Assembly: GCA_910585345.1 (NCBI GenBank)
Contig: CAJUDS010000006.1
Span: 1-64,000, forward strand
Direction of reading: 5' to 3'
Source: an uncultured Lachnospiraceae bacterium
GTDB lineage: Bacteria; Bacillota; Clostridia; Lachnospirales; Lachnospiraceae
DNA: 64,000 nt
A program made the translations under genes and the position numbers. This document shows, one piece after another, positions 35,484 through 44,355 of this stretch (within the stretch, counting starts at the first letter, position 1; every line of letters begins with the position of its first letter). The notes below the pieces were generated by a model, which did not search any database, was not told the origin of the DNA, and saw nothing but the letters and a program-made list of their open reading frames with translations.

Positions 35484-35546
35484 GATTTTTCCCTCCATGA
35501 TTTTTTATTGTAAGAGCCAAAAGCACTTTCCTTAGGAATCAAAACA

Positions 35547-35570
35547 GGCCCGGTCCCTATGGACCGGACC
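35547..35570 (-). terminator. hairpin between gap and pgk
   Basis: A 10-bp GC-rich stem with one mismatch (GGTCCGGTCC/GGACCGGGCC) followed by TGTTTTG, about 35 bases past the gap stop. It probably lets part of the transcripts stop after gap or protects the gap mRNA end, giving more gap than pgk. Confidence 0.6.
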
Positions 35571-35604
35571 TTAAAGATCAAACTATCAAACAACCGACCG
35601 GCAA

Positions 35605-36633
35605 TTAGCCTAACTCAGCGAAGTATTTGATTGTACGAACCATCTGGCTTGTATAAGAGTTCTCGTTGTCATACCATGAAACAACTTCTACCTGTGTCTT
35701 TCCGTCAGGCAACGGGCTTACCATTGTCTGCGTAGCATCGAACAGGGAACCAAATCTCATACCGATGATATCGGAAGAAACGATCTCTTCCGTATTGTAA
35801 CCAAAGGATTCTGTAGCCTGTGCTTTCATTGCCTCGTTTACTTCTTCTTTTGTTACAGCTTTATTTACAACTGCAAATAACAAAGTGGAAGAACCTGTAG
35901 GGGTCGGAACACGCTGTGCAGCGCCGATCAGTTTGCCATTGAGTTCAGGGATAACAAGGCCGATAGCTTTTGCAGCGCCTGTAGAGTTCGGAACGATATT
36001 GACAGCGCCTGCACGGCTTCTTCTCTTATCGCCTTTTCTCTGCGGTCCGTCAAGGATCATCTGATCGCCTGTGTAAGCATGGATCGTGCACATAATACCG
36101 GACTCGATCGGAGCAAGGTCATTAAGCGCTTTTGCCATAGGAGCCAGACAGTTTGTTGTACAGGAAGCTGCGGAAATGATTGTATCCTCTTTTGTCAGTG
36201 TTGTGTGGTTTACATTGTAAACGATTGTCGGAAGGTCGTTTCCTGCAGGAGCAGAGATAACAACTTTCTTAGCGCCGGCATTGATATGAGCCTGTGCTTT
36301 TGCTTTTGATGTATAGAAACCGGAGCACTCAAGAACAACATCTACACCGATTTCACCCCAAGGACAGTTGTTAGCATCCGGCTCTTTGTAAATCTTAATT
36401 GTTTTGCCCTTTACTGTGATTGTGCCAGCTTCGTCATCAGCGGTAACCTGATCTTCCTCGCCAACAGCAACATATCTGCCCTGGGAAGAGTCATATTTTA
36501 ACAAATGTGCCAACATTGAAGGTGTTGTCAAGTCGTTGATTGCAACAACCTCATAACCCTCTGCACCAAACATCTGTCTGAATGCAAGACGACCGATACG
36601 GCCAAAACCATTGATTGCTACTTTAACTGCCAT
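35605..36633 (-). CDS. gap: glyceraldehyde-3-phosphate dehydrogenase
   Basis: 342 residues. It oxidises glyceraldehyde 3-phosphate to 1,3-bisphosphoglycerate with NAD+. Landmarks are the nucleotide-binding INGFGRIGRLAFR, the catalytic Cys in SAASCTTNCLAPMAKAL, HAYTGDQMILDGPQRKG, RSRAGAVNIVPNSTGAAKA and WYDNENSYTSQMVRTI at the end. AGGAGG precedes the ATG. First gene of gap-pgk-tpiA. Confidence 0.98.
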   Translation of the reverse strand: MAVKVAINGFGRIGRLAFRQMFGAEGYEVVAINDLTTPSMLAHLLKYDSSQGRYVAVGEEDQVTADDEAGTITVKGKTIKIYKEPDANNCPWGEIGVDVVLECSGFYTSKAKAQAHINAGAKKVVISAPAGNDLPTIVYNVNHTTLTKEDTIISAASCTTNCLAPMAKALNDLAPIESGIMCTIHAYTGDQMILDGPQRKGDKRRSRAGAVNIVPNSTGAAKAIGLVIPELNGKLIGAAQRVPTPTGSSTLLFAVVNKAVTKEEVNEAMKAQATESFGYNTEEIVSSDIIGMRFGSLFDATQTMVSPLPDGKTQVEVVSWYDNENSYTSQMVRTIKYFAELG

Positions 36634-36679
36634 GTTTTCTTCCTCCTAGAAATGAATTTTATATCATTCTGACATCATT

Positions 36680-36709
36680 TTGATACAATGATTGTCAAAA
36701 CTTTGTCAA
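36680..36709 (-). promoter_or_regulatory. gap promoter
   Basis: On the minus strand TTGACA (36704-36709), an 18-base spacer and TATCAA (36680-36685), about 45 bases upstream of the gap start. An imperfect inverted repeat (TGACAATCATT ... AATGATGTCA) overlaps the -10 region and could be an operator. Confidence 0.55.
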
Positions 36710-37075
36710 CATGTATATTTTACCCAATTTGTCCAAAAATATCAAGATGCAAACTAAAAAAATTATGATGATACATGCGAAAAAAATACCTCCGCCCCAT
36801 CATTTTTTGTTTAATATATCTTTAACACTTTACTATTTCTGCATAAATTGTGCATTTTTACCTGCATTATACAAAACTACCCAAATAAATCGACGGATTC
36901 TACAACGAATTGGAAACAATCTTGTGGAATCCGACAAAGGCGGCAGCAAAACACGTTGCATTATGATAAAGCCGCAAGTGCGCATAACGGTTCGGCAATA
37001 CCCGCTTTCTGCATCTCACAGAAAGCAATCTTTCGTTCATTGGCACAAATATATTGAGGAGTGTTCCATTGTGAA
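36710..37075. other. intergenic region, no gene
   Basis: AT-rich near the gap promoter and more balanced from about 36880 on. A plus-strand frame of 127 codons at 36711-37094 has no ribosome site and no familiar sequence. I see nothing else. Confidence 0.4.
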
Positions 37076-37226
37076 GGATACTAGGAACTCTTAGTGTCCT
37101 GCCCTCTGTCAGCAGTTTCCGGACACGGATGGCCGGAAAAGGCCGCCCGCGCCCGGACGGCGCGTGTAGGCCGCCTGCGTCAAAAATTCCGCCGCCTTTT
37201 CAGGACACTTAGAGTTCCTTATATCC
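37076..37226. repeat. MITE-like element with 26-bp terminal inverted repeats
   Basis: Left end 37076-37101 and the reverse complement of right end 37201-37226 match at 23 of 26 positions (shared core AGGAACTCT-N-AGTGTCCTG). The 99-base interior is GC-rich, with a GGCCGGAAAAGGCC stem, and codes for nothing. The size and end structure fit a miniature inverted-repeat transposable element, though a folded RNA is also possible. No clear target duplication is visible. Confidence 0.6.
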
Positions 37227-37396
37227 GTAACCTGGAACACGAATCAAATATTTGTGCCCAAAACGAAAAATCGATTTCCGTACCTGCATGTGGCCGCCTG
37301 TTGTAAGCGCTCTGTCCCTGTGGTAAAGTATAGGAAAGGTGCGGCAGCCATTTCTGCTTTGCCGCTGCGCCAAACTATATAAAAGGAGAATTCCCC

Positions 37397-38215
37397 ATGC
37401 CCATCACCGCGGATTACCATATGCACTCTTCCTTTTCCGGGGACAGCAACGCCCCGATGGAACAAATGATCCGGCAGGCCATACAGTCCGGTCTGCAGCA
37501 AATCTGTTTTACGGAACATCTTGACCTGGATTATCCGGTGTGCCCAGACACCCCGGCGGATTATTTTCTTCTCAATACCGATTCCTATCTCTATGATCTG
37601 ATCCGCTGCAGAGAAAAGTATGCGCAGCAGATCCATATCTGTTTTGGTGTTGAACTGGGCCTGCAGCCTCATCTGACAAAACAGCTGGCGCGTATTGTCA
37701 GCGCCTATGACTTTGACTTTATCATTGGTTCCTCCCATGTTTGTAACGGGCAGGACCCCTATTATCCGGCATTCTATGAAAACCGGACCGAAGAAGAGGC
37801 TTACCGGGAGTATTTTTCTTCCGTATTGGAAAATCTGAACTGCTTTGACGCTTTCGACGTATACGGACATCTCGATTATGTCGTCCGCTACGGCCCCTGC
37901 AAAGACCGGGAATATACTTATGAAACATACAAAGATATCTTTGACGCCATCCTGACGCTTCTGCTGGAACAGGGCAAGGGTCTGGAACTCAATACCGGCG
38001 GCCTGCGAAGCGGTCTGCGCGGGCCAAACCCCACTGCCGCCATTCTCAGACGTTACCGCCAGCTCGGCGGAGAACTCATCACCGTCGGCAGCGACGCCCA
38101 CAGGCCTGCCGATATCGGATATGCATTTGACGCGGCAGCTGATCTCCTGCAGGAATGCGGCTTTTCCTATTACACGACGTTCCAAAAGCGGACGCCATCT
38201 TATCATAAACTGTAG
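37397..38215 (+). CDS. hisK: histidinol-phosphatase, PHP family (HisK type)
   Basis: 272 residues. It removes phosphate from histidinol phosphate in histidine synthesis, using three metal ions. PHP motifs are the N-terminal DYHMHSSFSGD, ICFTEHLD, GVELGL, the SSHV pair, VYGHLDY and the C-terminal VGSDAHRPADIG. No other his genes are nearby, so another PHP phosphoesterase role cannot be excluded. AAAAGGAG precedes the ATG. Confidence 0.85.
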   Translation: MPITADYHMHSSFSGDSNAPMEQMIRQAIQSGLQQICFTEHLDLDYPVCPDTPADYFLLNTDSYLYDLIRCREKYAQQIHICFGVELGLQPHLTKQLARIVSAYDFDFIIGSSHVCNGQDPYYPAFYENRTEEEAYREYFSSVLENLNCFDAFDVYGHLDYVVRYGPCKDREYTYETYKDIFDAILTLLLEQGKGLELNTGGLRSGLRGPNPTAAILRRYRQLGGELITVGSDAHRPADIGYAFDAAADLLQECGFSYYTTFQKRTPSYHKL

Positions 38216-38249
38216 AGCGTTTTCAAAACACCTGGATTGCCATAAAAAC

Positions 38250-38298
38250 ACTCCTTTTCGATAAGAATTGGCATATCTGGATTCTTACCAAAAGGAGT
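38250..38298 (+). terminator. terminator after hisK
   Basis: A long interrupted stem: ACTCCTTTT/AAAAGGAGT (9 bp) plus TAAGAAT/ATTCTTA (7 bp) around a 12-base loop, followed by CGTTTTT. It lies about 35 bases past the stop. A/T runs on both sides would also let it terminate the facing FkbM gene. Confidence 0.75.
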
Positions 38299-38340
38299 CG
38301 TTTTTCCCAAAGTCACATACTATTTAATAGATTGCATCGC

Positions 38341-39120
38341 TCATTTCAAAACCCATCTTTCCCAAATATAAGGTCTGAAAGACCATTCCAATCGATGGGT
38401 GCTTTCCAATTTGGATTGTATATTATGCATTCTGTTTTCCGAATCAATTTCTGGTATATGATGAAATTGAATTTACAATCCTCTGATTTTTTTACTATAA
38501 CCGTTTTCTATGATCCATTCTAGTAAATCATATTCCCCTCCTTCAATATTTATTTGCATTAAATCAATTTTTTCAATTTGATTTTCAGTGAGAAACTCCT
38601 CTAACGATTTGATTTTTATTTTCTCACTGACGCTTTTCTTTCCATATGTTGAACTTCCATCCTCGCTTACGCCTATTGTTGTAAAATACGTTGAAGTTCC
38701 AATTCCCATGTTATAGGCATGTACTTTTTTGTTGCCATGTAACCTCTCCTTGATAATCTCATAAAACTCTTTTACCGGTTCAAAAACATAACAATTACAG
38801 GCATATTTATTGTACATATCATGGATCCAGTCCCCCTTATATCCCCCCAACTCAAAAATAATGGAATTTTCATTTAAATACGAACACTCCCGCAACATAT
38901 CATTGCCCTGTTGAGCCCAAAAATTACGTACTGCTTTATAGTGTGCTTTAACTGCCGCATCACCAAAAATATATTTAAAATATGATTCAATTGTTTTTAT
39001 ATAGTCATAAATAACAGTATTCTTCATTTTTAACCGTAAACTTTCCTTCCCCAGTTTATCTTCAATTTTACACTCTGTGCCCATACAACTGTTTCGATTT
39101 TTATTATGAATACACTGCAA
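38341..39120 (-). pseudogene. FkbM-family methyltransferase broken by one stop codon
   Basis: Codons from 39120 give 215 residues with the FkbM SAM-binding pattern (NSIIFELGGYKGDWIHDMY; CYVFEPVKEFYEIIKERL; IDLMQINIEGGEYDLLEWIIENG), then TAA at 38473-38475. The same frame continues for 43 codons (IQFHHIPEIDSENRMHNIQS... WERWVLK) to TGA at 38341, which is exactly the expected family tail after KKIRGL. A CAA (Gln) to TAA change would explain it. The true start is unclear (39120, or an ATG near 39027). The gene is much more AT-rich than its neighbours, suggesting transfer; such enzymes usually methylate glycans. Confidence 0.8.
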
Positions 39121-39200
39121 TCATGTTGCCCGAATTCTGATTCAGCTATTCTTAATCAAGAAAAAGCATACAGGAAATTCAGCTTCCCATCCACTGACAC

Positions 39201-39236
39201 AAATCCCGGCATGTGTGAATCACATGCCAGGATTTT
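39201..39236 (-). terminator. terminator after redox fusion gene
   Basis: A 15-bp stem with one mismatch (AATCCTGGCATGTG / CACATGCCGGGATT) about 65 bases past the stop at 39299. The arms end in A/T runs on both sides, so it may also work for the plus strand. Confidence 0.7.
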
Positions 39237-39298
39237 CCAGTTTCCGTTCAGCTAATCACCCTGTCTGCATCTGCCACAGGCGCCAAATGGTATATTCC

Positions 39299-41884
39299 TC
39301 AGCAGGTCGCCCCGCCCTTGAGATGTTTCTGCGCCGCAATATTTTCCTGTTTCCTTGCCAGCAGATCATCCGCAAGAAGCTGCTGCTGCACCTGTTCAAA
39401 ACCGATTCTGGATACCGTATCGGCAAAACGCTCTCCGGTCATTCCCTGTTCGCGGAACAGCAGAATGGCTTTTTCCACCACTGCCAGCACTTCTTCTTTG
39501 TCTGTAAACACTTTCTCCAAATACTGTCCCTGTGCTACCTTCTTGCCCCAGCGGCCGCCTATGTAAATCCGGTAACCATTTGTGTAATTTTCCAATGCCC
39601 CAAACGGACATTTGTCCATGCAGCGGCCGCAGTGGTTACATGCCCTTTCATCGATCACAATCCTGCCGTCCTTCACAGCGGCCACTTTGATCGGACAGTT
39701 TGCTTCCACCTGGCATACTTTGCAGCCGCGGCATTTCTCCGGGTCAATCTGCGGAACCCGCTGCCCGATAATTCCCAGATCATTTAGATCCGGCTTCACA
39801 CAGTTATTGGGACAGCCTCCTACGGCTATTTTAAATTTATGCGGCAGCTTCACGTCCGCATACCCATGGAAAAAGCGCTCATGAATCTCTTCCGACAGCG
39901 CAAAGGTGTCAATCAGTCCGTACTGGCACGTTGTCCCCTTGCAGGATACCACAGGACGCACTTTGGATCCTGTTCCGCCCATTTCCAGGCCCGCCTGCAG
40001 CAGATATTCCCGCAGCGGCTCTATGTTCTCAAACGGGACACCCTGAATCTCCATCGTCAGACGGGAAGTCATCGTCACCTCACCGCTTCCGTACAACTGC
40101 GCCGCTTCGGCGATGGCTTTTGCCTCCTGCGCCGTGATCTTGCCGTTTCTCGTGATAACGCGTCCATTAAATTTATCCGGCGTCCGCTTATCCTTTAAAA
40201 ATCCCAGCGCCTTGACCCTCGTCTCCTCTGCCTTGGAAACCTGTGCGCCCTTTGCCGCCTTGACTTTCACATCGTTAAAAAACGTCGCCCCTTCCAGCAC
40301 TACGGTATTGACATACCCGTAAAAACGCAGGCGGTTCTGCAGAAAATAGCCCCGTTTGCCTTTCGCGCATACCAATAACAATTTTTCTTCTCTGCCGATG
40401 CCGGGAAGCTCTCCGTTTACTTTCGTGAGGTCGATATATTCGGCGCCGTGGATGGACGGTGCCGGAGCCACATCAAGCACCCGGTATCCTTCCGCTTTGC
40501 CGGCCGCATATTCTGCGGGCGTCATGCTGACCATATCGCCGCTCAACTTATTCAGCAGCACATAAACCGCCTGTACAAAAGGATGAATCGCTGTGGAAAA
40601 CGGAGGCGCGTAAGCAAAATCCGCATTCTCAAAATCTTCCAGTCTGGCCCCCATATTGATGCCCATCACGGCAATATCCACCATCTTATCTACCGCGCCC
40701 GGTCCCATTACCTGCATTCCCAGCAGTTTATGGCTTTCCCTGTCCGCAATCAGCTTTGTTGCGAAAAATGCCGCACCGGGATAATAATGCGCCTTATCAT
40801 CTGTCACCGCAAGCGCCGTTTCTACGGCATAGCCTGCTGCCCTGGCCTGCTCTTCCGTCAGTCCGGTACGCCCGCAGTTCAGATCCGGCAGCTTCACCAC
40901 ACCCGTCCCCAGCACCCCCGGATATTTCTTCTGTGCCTCGGACAGAATCTGTGCCAACGTCCTTCCTTCCATATTGGCGGAAGAACCCATCGGCGACCAC
41001 TGGCCCGCGCCGGTAATGCGGTTTGTCACCTGCACACAGTCGCCCGCAGCATAGACATCCGGCAGATTCGTTTTCATTGTCTGATCCACCAAGATTGCAC
41101 CCCGGTTCATCGCAATGCCGCTTCCTTCCAGAAAAGCCGTATTCGGGCGAATGCCCGCAGCCATAATGACCAGACCGCAGTCCAGCATCCCCGCGGTTGT
41201 CTTTATGCCCGATACCTGTCCTTCTCCCAGTATCTCCTCCGCCTTCGTAGCCGTAATGACACGGATACCTTTTTTCAGCAGATGTTTTTTACAGTAAGCC
41301 GCCATCTCCGTATCTAAGATGTTCGGAAGAACCTGGGATGCAAAATCAATCACCGTGACGGAAACGCCTTTCTGCTGCAGATTTTCAGCCATCTCCAGCC
41401 CAATAAATCCGGCGCCGACTACAACCGCCTTTTTGACTCCTCTGGCTTCCACATAAGACCGTACGCCAATGGCGTCGTCCGGAATCCGTATTGTAAATAC
41501 GCCTTCCAGCTCCATTCCCTTTACCGGAGGCACGGCAGGCGAAGCGCCTGTAGAAATGACAAGTTTGTCATAAAAATAGGTTTCCTGCGCGCCCAACTTC
41601 CCATCTCTGACCATAACCGTCTTTGCATCCGCATCCAGACGAACCGCCTCTTTTTCCGTCAGCACTTCTACCCCTGTCAGGGCCGCATATTTTTCCGGTG
41701 TGTTCACGATCAGACCTTCTGGATCCGCAATCAGACCGCCCACATAATAAGGAAGACCGCAGCCCGCATAAGAGATATCCTTTCCCTTTGTGATTACAGT
41801 CACCTGCGCGCTCCGGTCCGCCCGTTTCAGCTTTGCCGCCGTCTTCGTTCCGGCAGCAACCCCGCCAATTACCAATACCTTCAT
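39299..41884 (-). CDS. CoA-disulfide-reductase-like/rhodanese/sulfite-reductase-like/ferredoxin fusion
   Basis: 861 residues. Residues 1-445 are a flavin disulfide reductase of the CoADR/NADH oxidase group, with GGVAAGTKTAAKLKR and the redox Cys42 in YAGCGLPYY. About 455-545 is a rhodanese domain with CAKGKR (Cys506). About 570-720 is a single nitrite/sulfite-reductase-like half with cysteines in SCKGTTC (648, 653) and GGCPNNC (691, 695), the pattern that holds a 4Fe-4S cluster coupled to siroheme. About 725-785 carries two ferredoxin motifs, CRGCKVCQVEANCP and CNHCGRCMDKCP. The likely job is reduction of polysulfide or sulfite-like sulfur with NAD(P)H. AAGGAGGAG precedes the ATG. It stands alone. 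Confidence 0.88.
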   Translation of the reverse strand: MKVLVIGGVAAGTKTAAKLKRADRSAQVTVITKGKDISYAGCGLPYYVGGLIADPEGLIVNTPEKYAALTGVEVLTEKEAVRLDADAKTVMVRDGKLGAQETYFYDKLVISTGASPAVPPVKGMELEGVFTIRIPDDAIGVRSYVEARGVKKAVVVGAGFIGLEMAENLQQKGVSVTVIDFASQVLPNILDTEMAAYCKKHLLKKGIRVITATKAEEILGEGQVSGIKTTAGMLDCGLVIMAAGIRPNTAFLEGSGIAMNRGAILVDQTMKTNLPDVYAAGDCVQVTNRITGAGQWSPMGSSANMEGRTLAQILSEAQKKYPGVLGTGVVKLPDLNCGRTGLTEEQARAAGYAVETALAVTDDKAHYYPGAAFFATKLIADRESHKLLGMQVMGPGAVDKMVDIAVMGINMGARLEDFENADFAYAPPFSTAIHPFVQAVYVLLNKLSGDMVSMTPAEYAAGKAEGYRVLDVAPAPSIHGAEYIDLTKVNGELPGIGREEKLLLVCAKGKRGYFLQNRLRFYGYVNTVVLEGATFFNDVKVKAAKGAQVSKAEETRVKALGFLKDKRTPDKFNGRVITRNGKITAQEAKAIAEAAQLYGSGEVTMTSRLTMEIQGVPFENIEPLREYLLQAGLEMGGTGSKVRPVVSCKGTTCQYGLIDTFALSEEIHERFFHGYADVKLPHKFKIAVGGCPNNCVKPDLNDLGIIGQRVPQIDPEKCRGCKVCQVEANCPIKVAAVKDGRIVIDERACNHCGRCMDKCPFGALENYTNGYRIYIGGRWGKKVAQGQYLEKVFTDKEEVLAVVEKAILLFREQGMTGERFADTVSRIGFEQVQQQLLADDLLARKQENIAAQKHLKGGATC

Positions 41885-41976
41885 GGAACTCCTCCTTCAC
41901 ATCTTTGTCCTATAATTCCTGTTGGGAAAAGTATACCATAAACGTAAATTTTTCGAAATACCAAATTAATCTGTGT

Positions 41977-41997
41977 CACGGAAAATTGATTTCCATG
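41977..41997. repeat. short palindromic repeat (family B), second copy
   Basis: Matches the repeat at 12573-12595 (opposite strand) at 20 of 21 positions. Arms CACGGAAA and TTTCCATG around ATTGA. It lies in the gap between the redox fusion gene and the lipoprotein gene. Confidence 0.5.
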
Positions 41998-42116
41998 AAT
42001 CTGTGTTACTTCCATTTTTTACATATCTGTTACTGCTGAGATTTCGTACAAATAGAGCAATGCAGTACACTGCAAAAAGATATTTGACAACTGCCGCAAG
42101 AGCGAATGTGTCTGCT

Positions 42117-42782
42117 TTACTCCACTCTCACAATAACCACCTCGGACGAGAGAAATTCGTCTCCCGACTGTTCGCTCACTGCCCTCTTTCCCTTCAGCCG
42201 CAGCATATCGCCTTCCCGGATAGTGGAGAAATCCGCCGCCGTTCTCTCCACGTTCCCGCCGCCGTCCGTGATCACTTCCAGCGTATAGGAAATACCGTCC
42301 TGAAAATAAACCCTGATCATCTCCCCGGTATTATATGCCAAAACACCCCCTGTTTCCGGTTCTGCCTCCGTACAGATTCTGTCCACCGTCACAAACTTGT
42401 TGCTTTCATCCACGCTCATTACATAGCCTTCCAGTTCACCGCTGCCGGATGTATCTTCTGCCGCAGCCCCGCTGCCGCCTTCCGTTTGCGCCTCACTGCC
42501 GTCTTCTCCGGATTCCTCCTGTGCTGCCTGCGCGCCTTCCGCCTCTGCGGACGTCCCGTCTGCCGCTGTCTCTTCTGCTGGCTCATCCACTGCCGGTTGC
42601 GCATATTCCGCCGCGGCCTCCGTCTGCTTCCTCTCCCCGCCGCAGCCTGCCAATCCCATCAACAACGCTATACACAGCAGCACCGCTGCTTTTTTCCAAT
42701 CCGGCTTCTGATCCTTGTCTTTTTTCATCATCCTTCTCTGCAACTCCTTATCTTTTTCCACCTGGTATACTGTCTTGCTCAT
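42117..42782 (-). CDS. lipoprotein with acidic linker
   Basis: 221 residues. A charged N-terminal tail of about 28 residues precedes the signal segment (KAAVLLCIALLMGLAGC, lipobox LAGC), so the lipidation site is unusually far in. A Glu/Ala/Gly-rich linker follows (about 50-115), then a beta-barrel-like domain (GYVMSVDESNKFVTVDRI; MIRVYFQDGISYTLEVITDG; LRLKGKR). No family recognised. GGGAG precedes the ATG. It is the third gene of a sigma/anti-sigma/lipoprotein operon and so probably part of the same envelope response. Confidence 0.75.
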   Translation of the reverse strand: MSKTVYQVEKDKELQRRMMKKDKDQKPDWKKAAVLLCIALLMGLAGCGGERKQTEAAAEYAQPAVDEPAEETAADGTSAEAEGAQAAQEESGEDGSEAQTEGGSGAAAEDTSGSGELEGYVMSVDESNKFVTVDRICTEAEPETGGVLAYNTGEMIRVYFQDGISYTLEVITDGGGNVERTAADFSTIREGDMLRLKGKRAVSEQSGDEFLSSEVVIVRVE

Positions 42783-42797
42783 ATTACTCCCGAATCT

Positions 42798-43625
42798 TTA
42801 ATGCCCGCTTTCTATAATCTCCTTCGCCATCTGCAGCATCTCTTCGCCGCTGATAGAAAGATCCGTTCCGTACAGATCGTAGCTGATACCGTTTTCCTCC
42901 CATAACGTGGAGAAACCTGTGTTCAGTTCCACTTCGCTGCTGCCGTAAGCCAGATTAAAGTTAGGATTCTCCATATTTTTCTCATCCTCCTGCGTCAGCT
43001 CATAATCCGGCGGTACAAATTTATTCATAATCTTATGAAAACCTACCTGTACCTCTCCCACCTGCAGGGTACGGTCATACTGCGGCTCCTGCTGCGCCTC
43101 ACCGGTTTCCTGCGGATACACGCCGCGTATATAGAGTGTAATCGATTCCCCGTCCTTTTCATATCCGATATGAATCGTCTTCTGGCTGCTCTCTTCCTGT
43201 CCGGCCTCATTGACCACAGACTCGTCTCCGATTGTGATATCCCGAAACGCATATCCGTTGGCAAACTTCTCTACCGCTTTCACCTCATATCCCGCATCGG
43301 CCTCCGCCTTTTCCAAATCCGAAAATTCCGTATAGTTAGGGAAAGCCGAGGAGCCGCCCATGATATACCGGACTCCGCTGCCTGCTATGCAGACTGCTCC
43401 TACGACAAGACTTGCCGCTGCCACACCGATTACAACTTTTTTTACGCTAAAATGTTTCATTCTTTTTTCCTCCTTCATCAATTCCGCCGAAATCTGGCGG
43501 TCAATCTTCTGTTTCAGGCTGTCGGGGGCTTCGATATGCGCTACGCCGCCGCACAAAATCTCTCTGATTTCCGCGTCTTCCATTTTCCTGCTCTTACAGA
43601 AGGTACGTGTTCGCTTTTCTCCCAT
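42798..43625 (-). CDS. putative anti-sigma factor (single-pass membrane protein)
   Basis: 275 residues. The cytosolic N-terminus (about 1-60, with EIREILCGGVAHIEAPDSLKQKI) is followed by one membrane segment (about 64-85, VVIGVAAASLVVGAVCIAG) and an extracytoplasmic domain of about 190 residues containing YELTQEDEKNMENPNFNLAYGSSEVEL, similar to DUF4367-type domains. Position directly after an ECF sigma gene, with a 32-base overlap, marks it as the likely membrane-bound antagonist of that sigma factor. GGAGG lies 9 bases before the ATG. Confidence 0.78.
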   Translation of the reverse strand: MGEKRTRTFCKSRKMEDAEIREILCGGVAHIEAPDSLKQKIDRQISAELMKEEKRMKHFSVKKVVIGVAAASLVVGAVCIAGSGVRYIMGGSSAFPNYTEFSDLEKAEADAGYEVKAVEKFANGYAFRDITIGDESVVNEAGQEESSQKTIHIGYEKDGESITLYIRGVYPQETGEAQQEPQYDRTLQVGEVQVGFHKIMNKFVPPDYELTQEDEKNMENPNFNLAYGSSEVELNTGFSTLWEENGISYDLYGTDLSISGEEMLQMAKEIIESGH

Positions 43626-44175
43626 AGTCTCTGCCTCCTTCCCTTAACTGCCCAAGACTTTCTCCCAGTTTTCTTCTTGCCGAAAACAGCCGGGATTTCA
43701 CGGTTCCTTCCGTCGTCCGCAGTATTCTGGCAATCTCACGGACCGACATGTCATTGTAATAAAACAGCACGGTCACTGCACGGTGTTTAAAATCCAGCGA
43801 ATATACTGCAGATTGGATCATTCGCTGCATTTCCGACTGCAGAACCCGGTCCAGGGAAGTGACGCCGTCCGTCATATCCGCCCGCATTCCCGCATCCTCA
43901 TCGGGAATCTCGCGTCTGCTTTTTTTGCTATACCTGTACGCCGTGCGGTACATGATCTGAAACAGCCAGGACTGAAAACCCGTGCTGCTGCGCAGTTCCC
44001 CTATGTGCAGATAACATTTGACAAATGTTTCCTGCACGATATCTTCCGCATCCTCCATGGAACCGCTGACCAGATATGCCATACGCAGAAGCGTGTTTTT
44101 GTATGTCTCGTATAATGTGTCGAAAGCCTGTCTGTCCCCGGCCTTCATATCTCTTACCAGCTTACTTTCATCCAT
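43594..44175 (-). CDS. ECF-type RNA polymerase sigma factor
   Basis: 193 residues. Region 2 is seen in FDTLYETYKNTLLRMAYLVSGSMEDAEDIVQETFVKCYLHI and GFQSWLFQIMYRTAYRYSKKSRR; region 4 in SLDFKHRAVTVLFYYNDMSVREIARILRTTEGTVKSRLFSARRKLGE. It would direct polymerase to stress promoters when released from its anti-sigma factor. Order sigma, anti-sigma, lipoprotein on one transcript. GGGAGGA precedes the ATG. Confidence 0.95.
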   Translation of the reverse strand: MDESKLVRDMKAGDRQAFDTLYETYKNTLLRMAYLVSGSMEDAEDIVQETFVKCYLHIGELRSSTGFQSWLFQIMYRTAYRYSKKSRREIPDEDAGMRADMTDGVTSLDRVLQSEMQRMIQSAVYSLDFKHRAVTVLFYYNDMSVREIARILRTTEGTVKSRLFSARRKLGESLGQLREGGRDYGRKANTYLL

Positions 44176-44274
44176 GCCGGCGTTCCTCCCATCCTGTAGA
44201 TACGTATCTGACTATAAGAGTATCCCACGCCGTAAAAGGTTCATAAATCATAAAAAATTTTTCTAATAGAAATC

Positions 44275-44300
44275 GCGCAGGGAAGATTTTCCCTACGCGC
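44275..44300. repeat. palindromic repeat (family C), copy 1
   Basis: Inverted repeat GCGCAGGGAA ... TTCCCTACGCGC with a four-base centre, followed by GCGC-rich sequence. A similar one lies at 54591-54617 (CGAGTAGGGAAGACTTTCCC). Both sit in gaps upstream of minus-strand genes. Confidence 0.45.
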
Positions 44301-44355
44301 GCGAACCGTGCGCCGCCTTAGCGGCTTATTTCCTCTCCAAGGGTCTGCGCATAAA

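Noticed and set aside
36711..37094. 127-codon plus-strand open frame upstream of hisK
   Set aside because: Starts in the gap promoter region, no ribosome site, mixed-composition translation with no family resemblance.
37244..38251. 335-codon open frame on the minus strand opposite hisK
   Set aside because: It is the exact shadow of a clear PHP-family gene with all its motifs, has no ribosome site and crosses the downstream intergenic region.
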